In this document: positions 31,940 to 44,268 of the stretch, in pieces | How the letters are laid out: each line of letters opens with the position of its first letter | How positions within the stretch are numbered: the stretch's first letter is position 1 | Assembly: GCA_963662155.1 (NCBI GenBank) | Contig: OY759266.1 | Coordinates: forward strand, 58,078,010 to 58,142,009 | Length of the DNA: 64,000 nt | Source: Lamellibrachia columna | Lineage: Eukaryota; Annelida; Polychaeta; Sabellida; Siboglinidae | Direction: 5' to 3' | Made by a program: the position numbers and the translations under genes | Notes under the pieces: generated by a model | Seen by the model: only the letters and a program-made list of their open reading frames with translations | Databases searched by the model: none | Told to the model about the DNA's origin: nothing

Positions 31940-33712
31940 TGTACATACTGTTGAAGATCTGGGTCGTTACCTCGGAATGGTTAACTACCTCACCAAGTTT
32001 ATGCCGCACATGACGGATGTCATCTACCCGTTGAGGAATCTGACTAAACACGACATTACGTGGACGTGGTCAGATTCACAGCAAGACGCGTTTGAAACTG
32101 TCAGACAAATGCTAATCAACGCACCTGTACTTGCATTCTACGACCCTACAAAGGAATTGAGACTCAAAAATGATGCAAGCGAATATGGGCTTGGATCAGC
32201 ACTCTTCCAAGAAGGCAAGCCTATGGCCTATGCGAGCAGAACGTTCACTGAGACTGAGAAAAAGGTATGCGCAAATAGAAAAAGAAATGCTGGCTGTGAG
32301 CTTCGGATTGGAGAAGTTTCATCATTATACGTACGGGCGCCATGTCAGTGTTGACACCGATCACAAACCACTAGTCGCTATTGTGACGAAACCGCCCAAA
32401 ACGTCTGCAAACATTTCTACTGCGAACACAAGAGTACAACTATATGATAACGTATAAGAGTGGAAAATCGATTCCAGTCGCAGATGCTTTATCTCGTTCA
32501 CCTCTACCAGACACACCGCGCTCGGAACAGGTGTCTGTGAACAATCTCTCGTTCCTACCCATCAAAAGTGATCAACTTGATGAGATCCGCGTCGCGACTG
32601 AACGAGATGAAAGTCTGTCTTGTTTGAAGAACACCATCATGAAACGATGGCCGCCAAACAAAGACGCAGTGCCAAACTCACTGACTCCTTACTTCAGCTA
32701 TCGTGACGATTTAACCGTCCAAGACGGAATAATTATATGTGGCGAAAGAGTCATCATACCGGCTGCTATGCGACCAGACATCAAAGTGAAACTACACGCA
32801 GGTCACATGGGAATTAACTCATGTCTACGCAGAGCTAGAGAATTGGTATTCTGGCATGTCGAGCGAAATTCGACAATACATAGAGTGATGCGATACATGC
32901 GCCACTCACAGTGACAAACAAGCTGCTGAACCGCTGTTCATGCACGAAGTCCCTGGTCGTCCTTGGCAAAAGGTTGGCACAGATCTACTGTCATTTGAGG
33001 GAAGAAACTATCTGATCACAGTGGACTACTACAGTAACTTCCTTGAAATTGACTTTCTGAAGGAAACGTTATCTGAAGATGTTACCACGAAATTTAAACA
33101 CCACTTCGCAAGGCATGGTGTGCCGGATACTGTAATCAGTGACGGAGGACCTCAATACACTTCTCACAAATTCAAGATGTTCAGTGAAAAGTGGGGATTT
33201 GGCCACGACATCTTATTTTCTGAAGCCATCAAGTGGCTACTCCAAAGATGAAAGAGAACGAATGGAAGAAAGCAAGCAAGAGTCGGTGAACGGTGTAGCA
33301 ACAGGCGAATACTGAGACCATTGCAACCAGGCAATCTCGTAAGAATTCAGCCAATCCAGGCTGGGAGACGGGAGTGGGAACAACCAACTGTGACTAAACG
33401 GCTTGTGAGACGGTCGTATGAAGTAACAACGGATGATGGACGTAAATATCGCCGAAACCGACAGTTTCTGCGAGAGTCCCCAAGACCAATAGAAATAAAC
33501 GTTCAACGGTCTCCACTTCAACCATCACAGCCACGCACAGTTCCAGACGAGACAGTCAGCATTACTCCAACGAAGAGCCCTGACAAAGCACAATCACCCG
33601 TGAAAGAGTCAACAGACATCACACGACTCCCCTCGTTGCCGAACGTGAAACAAACATACATGACGATAACCGGAAGGCTGGTGAAACCTGTTAGAAAGCT
33701 GAACTTGTGAAA
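31940..33712 (+). mobile_element. Second Gypsy-type pol: RT end, RNase H, integrase, tail
   Basis: Domains in order: DLGRYLGMVNYLTKFMPHMT (RT end), LKNDASEYGLGSALFQ and, after a frameshift, AQIEKEMLAVSFGLEKFHHY and DTDHKPLVAI (RNase H), YKSGKSIPVADALSRSPL, an HHCC-type zinc-finger region that has lost its last part at a frameshift (HAGHMGINSCLRRARELVFW), an integrase core with WQKVGTDLLSFEGRNYLITV and VISDGGPQYTSHKFK, then a large deletion and the tail RSYEVTTDDGRKYRRNRQFL. It is 5'-truncated at RT. A purine tract at 33934-33943 followed by TGTTGCG suggests the LTR start. Confidence 0.88.
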
Positions 33713-33962
33713 CGTGTTGGAAAGCTGTGAAACATCGTACACATCTTACAGACGAAGCTTTTAAGATCTTCGTGTGGACATTTAATTATTTGGTGACATT
33801 TAAGCAAATGGAGCACGCTTATACAGATGTTCTATAGTTGACTAATGCTTGTCACTATATTAATTTAATTTGCGTATCTATAATTTATACAACATACTAC
33901 ACTAAAGTATATGTAATTTGTATGCCTCTCCATAAGGGGAAGGATGTTGCGTTATAATATTA

Positions 33963-34199
33963 TTTATGCGGGACAAAGCTACCTACAAGAGTTAATTACA
34001 TGGAAACCGTGGCTCGTTTGCTGAAGACAACAAAGTCAAATGTATGTTTGTATACGAGCTTTATAATAAGCCAAATAGTAAAATGCAATACAATAATATG
34101 TATACATCCTAAATACATTATTTATACAATGAAAACAGTTGTGACCTAGTTTATATACTCAGCTTACAAAATATCAGCAAAGGTGGGGGAACCAACCAC
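33963..34199. repeat. 237-bp direct repeat, copy 1
   Basis: Identical over its whole length to 34485-34721. The two copies are separated by 285 bp. It begins TTTATGCGGGAC and ends GGAACCAACCAC. Confidence 0.95.
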
Positions 34200-34484
34200 C
34201 GAACATATATCACACAAAGTTAGTAAACCGACCCAACTAGAAATCAAACAAACACTGGTGTAGATGGGGTAGGAGGGTGGGTAAAAACATAAAAAAATAT
34301 CGAGAGCAACAAATATTTTACCTTCGTAAACTTTGGCCAATATCGAAAAAGAGGCTAATTATAATGCGTGCATTTTGATTGTAAGAAATTGTCACATGGT
34401 GAGGTCGGCTTACCGTACAATCAAAATATAAGCTGCAGCATTGCCCACATAAATATCATTTGAGTTTTCAATTCAAATGATGGT

Positions 34485-34721
34485 TTTATGCGGGACAAAG
34501 CTACCTACAAGAGTTAATTACATGGAAACCGTGGCTCGTTTGCTGAAGACAACAAAGTCAAATGTATGTTTGTATACGAGCTTTATAATAAGCCAAATAG
34601 TAAAATGCAATACAATAATATGTATACATCCTAAATACATTATTTATACAATGAAAACAGTTGTGACCTAGTTTATATACTCAGCTTACAAAATATCAGC
34701 AAAGGTGGGGGAACCAACCAC
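34485..34721. repeat. 237-bp direct repeat, copy 2
   Basis: Perfect copy of 33963-34199. No coding content is recognised in either copy or in the spacer. Confidence 0.95.
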
Positions 34722-34946
34722 ACAAGGCCAATCTGTAATGCACGATTGCAGAATGGCTCCCCCCACTACACTTCAAGCTGTTATTCATGAGTTATACTTC
34801 GTCAATACCTACGTAAGACATGTAACATATACTATTCACAGTACCTGCCTTCTGTTTCATGTTGTTGTGAAGTGTGGGGAAATACCTACAAAACAAATAT
34901 TGACTGCATTTATTTGTTACAAAAGCAGTTAGCAAGGACTGTCGGC

Positions 34947-35018
34947 AATGTACACTATTGCCATCATACAAATGTACACTATTGCCATCATACAAATGTA
35001 CACTATTGCCATCATACA
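34947..35018. repeat. 24-bp tandem repeat, 3 perfect units
   Basis: Unit AATGTACACTATTGCCATCA+TACA repeated three times without change. Confidence 0.95.
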
Positions 35019-35757
35019 AATTGATTATCTTGTGAATTGCATATATATTAAAGCTATCTGATTTTGTAAAACTAAAAACTCCCATTATAATGTGTGAAGC
35101 AAACAAAAAGTTGTTACCAAATAATCTGCTGTTATTATTCAACAGTTTATGACATAACACGTGAAACATGACAAAGTAAAAACTTAAGACAGGTATTTGT
35201 ACGAATGACTATAAAAGCCCAAGCTATACAATTATGAAAGAAGCAAATTTGGACGTGTGCAATTAAAAATGGGAGAACATGTACTGTCCATGTGAATTCA
35301 TTTATTCAGGTAGTTGTCCCATGATGGTCTGACAGCTATTATGTTATGTAATATAATATTCTACATTCTTAGGGGTTTGATTCAGCATACTAACATACAA
35401 ATCTACCATCCCACTGGACAAAAATGAGATATCAATGAGAATATAATTATCAGGAAGCATGTAACTTGTTATGTTCATTACCCTGTTGCACCAACCAACA
35501 TTGTCTACGCTGTCAAAGAGGTACCTATTGAAACGCCAGAGACAGTAAAGGAGACCCAGTTGTAGACCGTCCCAAAGACACGACGATGTTTCTGCTGCAC
35601 TTAGTCGGTCACAACAGCAAACAAGGGTCGGACTGCAACTGTCAATATTGCAATGAAGGCAAATATGTGTTTCCTTCGTAACAAGCAGGCTCCATATCGC
35701 CATCATATTAGACGTCAAGCTGTGTGAATAATGTGGCAGTTGAATATTTAGTTGGTA
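35019..35757. other. Unassigned sequence between repeat and gag
   Basis: A 124-codon minus-strand ORF (35344-35718) has no recognised motif and lies just downstream of the gag. It may be a neutral remnant. Nothing else is seen. Confidence 0.4.
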
Positions 35758-36588
35758 TCAACCACATTTCCCTTTAGACATGTTAAGGTCACCAAATTGT
35801 GCATCTACCGTCTGCTGTTTCTCTAACTCTGAGAGCACTCGTTGCAGATCTGTAACGTTACCTGCTTCCCCTGCGTCGGCGGCCAGCTCAAATGCACCAG
35901 CAGTCTGTCGTCGACTGGCTTGCGGCGGCCTCTCTTCCTCCTCGGACCACTGAATGGCCTCTTCCCTCAGTTCCACGAAGCTCATCTGCGGTCGCAGCCG
36001 GTGCTGTTGCTTCACCTCGCGTCGTAGTATGCGGTCTTTCAGGCCCTCTGCGAAGTGTTCGGCGATCACACGGTCAGGCTGGTTGACGGCGTGTCGGTCC
36101 TTGCGCAAAAGCGCTTCCATCAGTTGCTGCAGAGCACCTGCAAAACTACGGATCCCCTCCCCGTCAGCCTGTTTACGAAGATAGAAGAGTTCCTGCAACT
36201 GCGATACCGACCTCTTCTCGCCAAACACTTCCAGCAGAATCCGCTTGATACACGTCGCGGTGCGCACCTCCTCCATAGGCCGGAACCGGATCTCCTGTCT
36301 GGCATCACCCTCGAGGTGTGACGTCATGAAGTCACACTGCTCGTCTTCAGACATCGCTCGTGCCCTAAATAGACTCTCGACATCTGCAAGAAAATCCTGC
36401 ACTGTCACCTCACCACGTCCACTGAAAGGTCTCACCTTCCGCTCGCGCGGTACGTACGCAACGCGTGGACGGTCATTGGTTGCGAGCCGCAGCTGTGACA
36501 GCTCCTCTCGCAGTGTGACCAGTTGGTCCTGCAAGTCACCCTGAACCGTGTCGGGTATCACAATTCCAGTGGCCCCGTCAATACTCAT
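35758..36588 (-). mobile_element. LTR retrotransposon gag (276 residues)
   Basis: An intact frame begins MSIDGATGIVIPDTVQGDLQ, with a coiled-coil-like start (QLVTLREELSQLRLA), then a Gag-type capsid region: VRPFSGRGEVTVQDFLADVE, EQCDFMTSHLEGDARQEIRF, LQELFYLRKQADGEGIRSFA, LMEALLRKD and VIAEHFAEGLKDRILRREVK. It ends before any zinc knuckle, and protease and pol are absent, so the element is 3'-truncated. Upstream on the same strand are a leader, a primer-binding site and an LTR in correct order. Confidence 0.85.
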
Positions 36589-37231
36589 GTCTGCTTGCTA
36601 GTTGCGACTGCCCTACTAAGTATTAACCCACATGTATACCAAATTCCCAGTACGGAACAAAAGTTATATACCCGTTATACCCATGAATAACATTCGTATC
36701 TACAGGACTACTCTGCACCCTCACAACTACAGATACATCTTACTCAGAAAACATGCCTAACTAACACGCAAATGTCAAAAAGTCCCTCTAAAAAAAATAT
36801 TCTGATACTGGCTATCTCTATAATGCTGCTATAGCTACACAGACAGGATACACAATATAGTTCCTAATTATACAGTGAATGGGTATCAATTCAAAATTCA
36901 ATCGTTTGTCAATGCAGTCAGGATCTAAGTCGCTTAGCGTCACGGCACGTCACGTGGCTCGATCGTCGCATGTCGGGGCTAGTCATCGTCGCGGCCGAAT
37001 AATGTTAAACCGGAAATGTCACTCTTGAGTCGCTCGAGGTCGTCATCAGTGTCCACGGTCCTCACTCGAATAGGGCCGGACCGGAAGTCGCCTTACTCTC
37101 GGTCAAACGTCAGACCGGATGTCGAGGACGTCAGGATGTCGCTCGAGGTTGTCATCAGGGTCCAGGCTCCTCACTCGACTCTACGTCTCCGCCACCTCGC
37201 CTCGTCTTCGTGGTCTCGTCGCGTCATCACA

Positions 37232-37248
37232 TCCCACTTCTGACACCA
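37232..37248 (-). promoter_or_regulatory. Primer-binding site of the gag element
   Basis: TGGTGTCAGAAGTGGGA on the minus strand, starting two bases inside the LTR end. It begins TGG, as expected for complementarity to a tRNA 3' CCA, and is of the type seen in Gypsy-class elements. Confidence 0.75.
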
Positions 37249-37250
37249 TT

Positions 37251-38313
<1,063 letters not shown>

Positions 38314-38429
38314 GAAACAATATAGACTATGTCCAATGTGAGGAGTTACATCTACATATAACATTGATTGAATATGGTGTCACATAACTACGACCACAGG
38401 GTCCCTACTTGTTGAGGTATGCTACCACA

Positions 38430-39960
38430 GCACGTCTGCTGATCTTGAGAGTGAACTAGCACTTCATGAACTATTACGCACAGCATATGCATCGTGCGAC
38501 AGTGTTGTAATAGTCAGAGACTTCAACCACAGAACTATTGACTGGACTCGGATGCAGGCGGGAGCCGAGGGGGTACGATTCATTGAGCTCACCCAAGACC
38601 TTTTTCTAATGTAGCATATATGTACACAATGCTACTAGGGGTGAGAATATACTGGATCTTGTATTATGGTTGACCAAATTAGGGTAAGAGAACCTTAGTG
38701 ATCACAATATTGTGATATGCGACATTATAATGTCTCAACAGATAAAAAAAGAGTGAAGAGAGACGTACTATGACTTTAAAAGGGGAAACTACGAGGGATT
38801 GAAAACATTCTTAGGGGACCACTACTGGAAGCAGGCATTCCGAGATATTGACGTTAATACGAAATTTAACATTTCTAAGGCTGTGATTAACTCTGCAGTG
38901 CAGCTGACAACAAAGAAGAAGAAGACGAAACCCAGATGGATGACAAAACAAGCTGAATTAGCAAGGAGGAAGAAGTATCATATTTGGAAGAGATACGGGG
39001 GAACTGGAGAATACCATCTATATGAGTCATACAAGCGACAACTCAACAAAGCCCGGAATGAGGTGGTAAAGGCTAAAAGAAATGTTGAGAAAAGATTAGC
39101 AGACAACATAAAGAAAGATCCGAAGTCATGTTTTGCGTACACTAGGTCTTAAACTAGGACAAAAGACAGTGTTGATAACAGAGGGAAAGTGAACACAGAC
39201 TCGGTTCAGACAGCAAATATATTATATTTCGCCTCAGTTTTTACTGACGAGGAAACTGATAATATGCCTGAACCCGTGAAGATCTTCACCAAGACTATGG
39301 AGGAGTCCCTCCAAAATGTAAAGTTCAATACTGAAGTAGTATTGAAAAAGCTGTTGCAACTAAAGCCATATAAAGCCCCTGGAGTAGACAATTTAAGCTC
39401 AACAATGCTCCTAGAAGTGGTCCCTGCCATTGCATCCCCACTAAGCGAAATCTTCGCAGAGAGCATGGCAAAGGGAGAAGTTCCAGTAGACTGGAAAAGT
39501 GCCAACGTTAACCCCATATATAAGAAGAAGGAAATTAAATCACAACCCAGCAATTATAGGCCAGTGAGTTTAACGTCACATGTATCTAAAGTAATGGAAG
39601 CAATTACCAGGGATGAGATCGTTGGCCATCTCCAAAATCACGACATTATTAAAGCTTCATAACGTGGTTTTTGGAAGGGACGATCATGTCTGACGAACCT
39701 TTTAGTGCACCCAGATAAGGTTACATCCTCTATCGATAAAGGGCTGCCGGTGGACTCTATTTATATAGATTTCAGCAAAGCTTTTGACCGAGTTCGACAC
39801 ATCCGGCTGGCGATGAAGCTAAATGCGCATGGGATAGGAGGAGAGGTAAATAGATGAGTATCGGAGTGGCTGTTGGGCAGGGTACAACGTATCGTTATAA
39901 ATAGATTGAGTTCGGAATGGTCGCCTGTTAAGAATGGTGTACCCCAAGGGCCAGTTTTGG
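38430..39960 (+). mobile_element. CR1-like non-LTR element, different family, endonuclease end to mid-RT
   Basis: Pieces read VVIVRDFNHRTIDWTRMQAG, SDHNIVICDI, KRGNYEGLKTFLGDHYWKQA, a basic linker (KPRWMTKQAELARRKKYHIW), then RT: LQLKPYKAPGVDNLSSTMLL, DWKSANVNPIYKKKE, NYRPVSLTSHVSKVMEAI, DSIYIDFSKAFDRV and NGVPQGPVL. Stops at 39148, 39660 and 39855 kill it. It breaks off at 39960, where a minus-strand RT from another family begins. Confidence 0.88.
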
Positions 39961-39962
39961 TA

Positions 39963-40900
39963 TTTGTTTAATTTTCTCTGTTTATAGTGAAAAATCATCA
40001 TTTTTGTTTTTGCAGCATTCAGGGACAGTTTATTTACTGCTAACCAGTCTGTTATTTTAATCAATTGTGAATTGATGTTGTTGGATGTAGCCAATTCATC
40101 CGTTTGATCATGTGTAAATGTATTTAGTGTGCTCAGCAGGGTGGTATCGTCTGCATACATGATTGGACAGAGATTGGTGCTTGCTGTTGCTAGATCATTG
40201 ATGTATATTAGGAATAATAATGGCCCTAGAATTGAACCTTGGGGGACTCCAGTAGTAATCGTTTCCAAGGGTGATTTTATGTTGCTGAGTTCCACGTATT
40301 GCTATCTGTGCAGTAGATAGCTTTTAAACCATTCTAGTTCAGTATGTTGTATGCCATAATGTTTGGGCACGGACCACAGTCAGAATCCATCCGCCATTAC
40401 ATATATAAAGAGTCCCAAGAAAAAAAAGTAATTGTGCAGATAGGGTTTATTTGTGAGAGCAGAAATTGTGTGGATGAGTGAGTGGAAGTGATGTTTTTGT
40501 GCACAGTAGCATCTAAGCTTTCAAATGATGCCATTTGTCAGTAGGTATACCAGTTGTGTAAGGACACAGTGGCTGTTAGGCAGGATGTACTCATATGTTG
40601 GAAACCGGGGAATTTCATAGCGGAAATGCAGGGGCGTCATGCGTTGAAGCAATTTGTGCGAAAAGGAGGTATGTCATTTTCACGAATTTTACACACCAGG
40701 TGTCTTAGTGGGTCTGTCATTTTCTGTGAATTAAAAAAAAAAATTTTCAATGTAGGCGCAAGAACGTTATAATGGTCGTCTATGGGAAAAGTGACTGTGG
40801 TCCGTGCCCGTTTGAGTTTATTGATAAGGATTTTATGATCGATTGTGTCAAAGAGGAGGTTCAAGGTAAACCAAGGATGAAGTAGAACCTGGCAAGACAC
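39963..40900 (-). mobile_element. RT fragment of another non-LTR family, split by a transposon
   Basis: The minus strand reads LLFDTIDHKILINKLK (40868-40810), is interrupted by a 445-bp transposon (40365-40809), and continues HYGIQHTELEWFKSYLL, TTGVPQGSILGPLLFLIYIN, IMYADDTTLL and LSLNAAKTKMMIF down to 39963. Removing the transposon and one GTTT copy restores the reading across the site, which proves the insertion. It is broken further by a stop near 40315. Confidence 0.85.
40365..40809. mobile_element. MITE-like element 1, 18-bp TIRs, GTTT target duplication
   Basis: The termini are perfect inverted repeats GGGCACGGACCACAGTCA. GTTT flanks both sides (40361-40364 and 40810-40813). It lies inside an RT fragment whose frame is restored on excision. 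A partly open frame runs on the minus strand (KMTDPLRHLVCKIRENDIPP) but is not recognised. The 4-bp duplication fits superfamilies such as Chapaev or Sola; not assigned. Confidence 0.85.
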
Positions 40901-41189
40901 AAAATCAGCTGGAAGCGAGCTAAGGAACTTGCACATGATCGGGTCTGGTGGAGGTTTTTTAAGTGGAGGATAACTACCCGAGCGTGGAAGCTGAAAGATG
41001 ATGATGTCAATGGGCGCAGTGGCTGCAACAGTGGCGCCATACGGTGGACACCTAAAACTTTAAACCAACCAACAAAAACAGACATCAATAACTTTAGTTT
41101 CAATATTACAATAAACATACACGCTATTATGTATTATTGCTAACAAAAGACAGTTTAAAACATATGTAACGTCATACTTTAAAATAAAG

Positions 41190-41331
41190 TTGCCATCTCG
41201 TCTAGATGAGACTTCCCGAATCCTCCCCGAGCGATACCCGGATGTGAAGTCAGCGCTAGTTGGTGTTTTGAGAATATCAAAGTGGGTATTTACAGTAATA
41301 AATATTAGTATAACGAGTGTTATTCACGAAA
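41190..41331 (+). promoter_or_regulatory. Candidate cytohesin promoter / 5' UTR, copy 1
   Basis: A GC-richer block (CCTCCCCGAGCGATACCCGG) precedes the ATG by about 100 bases in an otherwise AT-rich surround. It is preserved in copy 2 at about 47036-47177. Inferred from position only. Confidence 0.3.
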
Positions 41332-41365
41332 ATGCAGAACCAAGAAAGTGGTTTTAGCGAAACTG
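41332..41365 (+). CDS. Cytohesin-like gene, putative first coding exon, copy a
   Basis: ATG CAG AAC CAA opens MQNQESGFSET plus one base, followed by a perfect donor G|GTAAGT. The phase-1 end fits the exon at 55857, which starts with AC, so the joint codon is GAC (Asp) and the protein continues SETDLTPEEQQ. Vertebrate cytohesins have a similarly short acidic first exon before DLTxEE. The sequence is identical to the copy at 47178. The link to cytohesin is inferred from phase, strand, order and the preserved donor. Confidence 0.55.
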
Positions 41366-42278
41366 GTAAGTGTTTTGATTCGCACCTTCCCCATATTCAA
41401 GCCTTTGTCTTCCTTGTTTACGTTGTTCAGCTGCGGGCTGGAACATCGAGGACAAGGATTCAAGCTACAACTCTCACTCACGCCATCTCAAGCATGAGTC
41501 ATATTCTTCGACCGAAGCTCAGACAGTGATAATTATGGCAACGACCCCTCGAGTATGTTTGTGACGACCCCATGTTAATTGATAAATAAAACATGAGTAA
41601 AAGTAACTGAAGTGCCGCTCGTGTTTGATGCCAACGTCAACGATAGCTTCCCATGTCCGATGTCGACAGTCTGGTGGACCACTGGGCAAAGTCAATCACC
41701 ATACGATTTTTTCTATCTGGCTGTTGCTGTTGTATAGGCGAAGGACACGCTTGGCAAAAGCGTACGCATTTTCGTGAAACCTTACAAAAACGCCATAAAT
41801 AGAGCAATAAACACGTATTTCATGCCTGTATGCATTCTTATATGTATATCACTTAAGTTACCTGACAGTGACCATGTAAAAGTGTGAAATTATTACCTTT
41901 TTGTCAGAACACATGTGCTTGTCAAAAATTGTATATAACCAGGTGTTGTGTGAGCGAGATTACCAAACGGGATTCTCGTAGATCAATATAAGGTCACTCT
42001 AAGAATTACCATCTGCTGGCATGGTTACATCATTAATCATCCCCCTATAAACTACTAACTTACTAACAGGTGTTTTATTTAAATGTCTGTGCTGCTGGCC
42101 TACTCTGGCCTCATTCTACACGAAATCGCGTTTGACCATGTGACCGATAAATGGACTCATAAATAATTATTTGGAGCACATTTCTTCTGTTTCTTGACGG
42201 CCAACTGTCGGTTGTATGTCACATAATACTCATGTGAAACAGTTAGTGCGTATCGGTTTTAAAACTTGAGTTATTAGT

Positions 42279-42302
42279 TCCGTAGCCATTTGGCTACGGA
42301 AA
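42279..42302. other. 11-bp-arm hairpin, conserved in both duplicates
   Basis: TTCCGTAGCCA, TT loop, TGGCTACGGAA. The identical hairpin is at 48628-48651. Confidence 0.7.
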
Positions 42303-43314
42303 GCCCAAATCCGTGCGTACGATAATCACGGCCAGGATCTCCGCCCCAAAGCTCAAGAGTGGGGCGGACGACTCTGCCTGGTGGAGCACTGGAGGCTACA
42401 TCTATCTTTTGAGGGAAAAATAGACAAGTTGTGGCGAAGCCATCCTATCAAACTAGACTATGCTGCCCCACTCCTACCTGGAAATTGTCAAACACATGCG
42501 CACAATCAGACCTGGCAGAAGAGGCATAAATGCCTAAATAGCTAGAAGAGGACATGTAAGAACCTGTAAGAATGTCCACAACTCCTCGTCCAATCCTAAG
42601 GCAGGACTCGGGAGACAACACGTACTGGCAAGATCACATTAATGACCACCAAATCTAAACATGACTGCCATGTGCATGACAGAATTTGTGGAAGAATCAC
42701 TCAAAGTTGGCTTAATGTTAAGTTAGTAAATGCTCGGACCATTGGGTTTAACAGTGATTAACCCAGTGATCATACTCGGCTATATAGCATTGTGTTAATG
42801 AATGTTCCCAAGACGTTCCATTGCACTGAACTTTAAATCTGTCATAGCTATGACAAATCCTTACTTACCTATAACTGATCACAAGTCATGTAGGAATGAT
42901 GCTGAACAATTTACCTTGTGTTTAACACAAGAATTGGTGTATGTGCATACTGCTCATCTGTGCTCGGACCTATATCAGCAACAAAGCAAGTTCTGATGCT
43001 GGGCTACAGAACTATTTCCTAATTTATAAGTAAACCTAGCCCGATGACAAACTTTGTCATGTTGGCGATGCTCCTGGGCACCAATAGCTTAATATCATAT
43101 AGTGTTATGCTGCAACCGAATTAATAAGTACCTGGTAAATCAAAACATACATGCCAACCAGGGACTAATCTGGGATCAGAGTTTTGCTAGTCAAGATATT
43201 TTCCTGTGTTCTGTGATTGCGCACTCCGCTGACCTGGCACACTGTTTGCATGAAGGACGCACAACTGTTGTTCAGATCAGACAGTTATTTGAATTTCGAA
43301 CCTAATACTTTGTA

Positions 43315-44268
43315 GGGGAAGGTTGGGTATATTGGACCACTTATGAACATGGCCCGATATAGCAAAGGAAACTATTAATGTTGCGCTTTCCACTATTTAA
43401 TTTGAAACTCGTCAGTGATATGCACCAATAGGTACAATATGGCAACTATTCGACCAGGCATTTGGGAGAAAGTTAGAAATTTTAATTATGACATACCAGT
43501 CCCATATAAACAACCATTCGTCTATATTGGATTACCTTTTACGTTATATTGGACCGGGTGGTTAATTCAGTGGATCTCTTCATTGGGTATATTGTTTTCT
43601 TTGCTGGCTGGTTTAGGAAATGGGGACGTAGGGAATAACAATCTCTGTGCCTGGAAGCATTTATACATTGTATGATGATCTGAAATTCCCACAAATGCAT
43701 AATCAATGGATTCATTAATAACATTGCTAATAGAAAAAGCAAGTTTTGGCTACAAAAAGTGTAAAGAACTATTCAACTAAGGTATCAGTATTAGCCGTCA
43801 AGTATCTTGTCATGCTCCATCGTTTGCCCACAGATGGGGAGTCATAGCTTGCGATACCAGTGGTCCAATATACCAGAACGGTGGTCCAATATAGCGGATC
43901 ACACAGTGATGAACCCATACATAGGTATCTACAAAGCGAGTGACACTTTGCTCTTCAAACCGTCTTCATTCGTTGTTTAAATACTTATTTCACCGCTTAT
44001 GTGCCTCCGTTAGCCGAAGCGTTACAAAGTACTGTCCCACATCACTTTGTTTACATACACAAACCTTACATCAGAAGGTGAGTAAACTAATATATGGTCT
44101 TTTCAAAGTTTTTGCTGAGTCCGCTATTTTTTCTCTTGATGCACATTTTATTTCAAAGTCATTCAGCAGATGGAGCCACATTACCTTCGGTACCATATTG
44201 AGGGATATATGGCCATGGTCCAGTATAGCAGATGGTCCAATTAGACTCCAATATACCCGATCTTCCCC
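43315..44268. mobile_element. TA-flanked TIR element, copy in duplicate 1 (about 954 bp)
   Basis: The ends read GGGGAAGGTTGGGTATATTG and, reverse-complemented, GGGGAAGATCGGGTATATTG, with TA directly outside both (43313-43314, 44269-44270). The ends also repeat GGTCCAATATA-type motifs internally. TA targets point to the Tc1/mariner/pogo group; no transposase is recognised, so it is non-autonomous. Confidence 0.7.

Noticed and set aside
35344..35718. 124-codon minus-strand ORF as an envelope or pol part of the gag element
   Set aside because: No signal peptide, membrane segment or pol motif is visible; it lies after the gag truncation point and looks unrelated.
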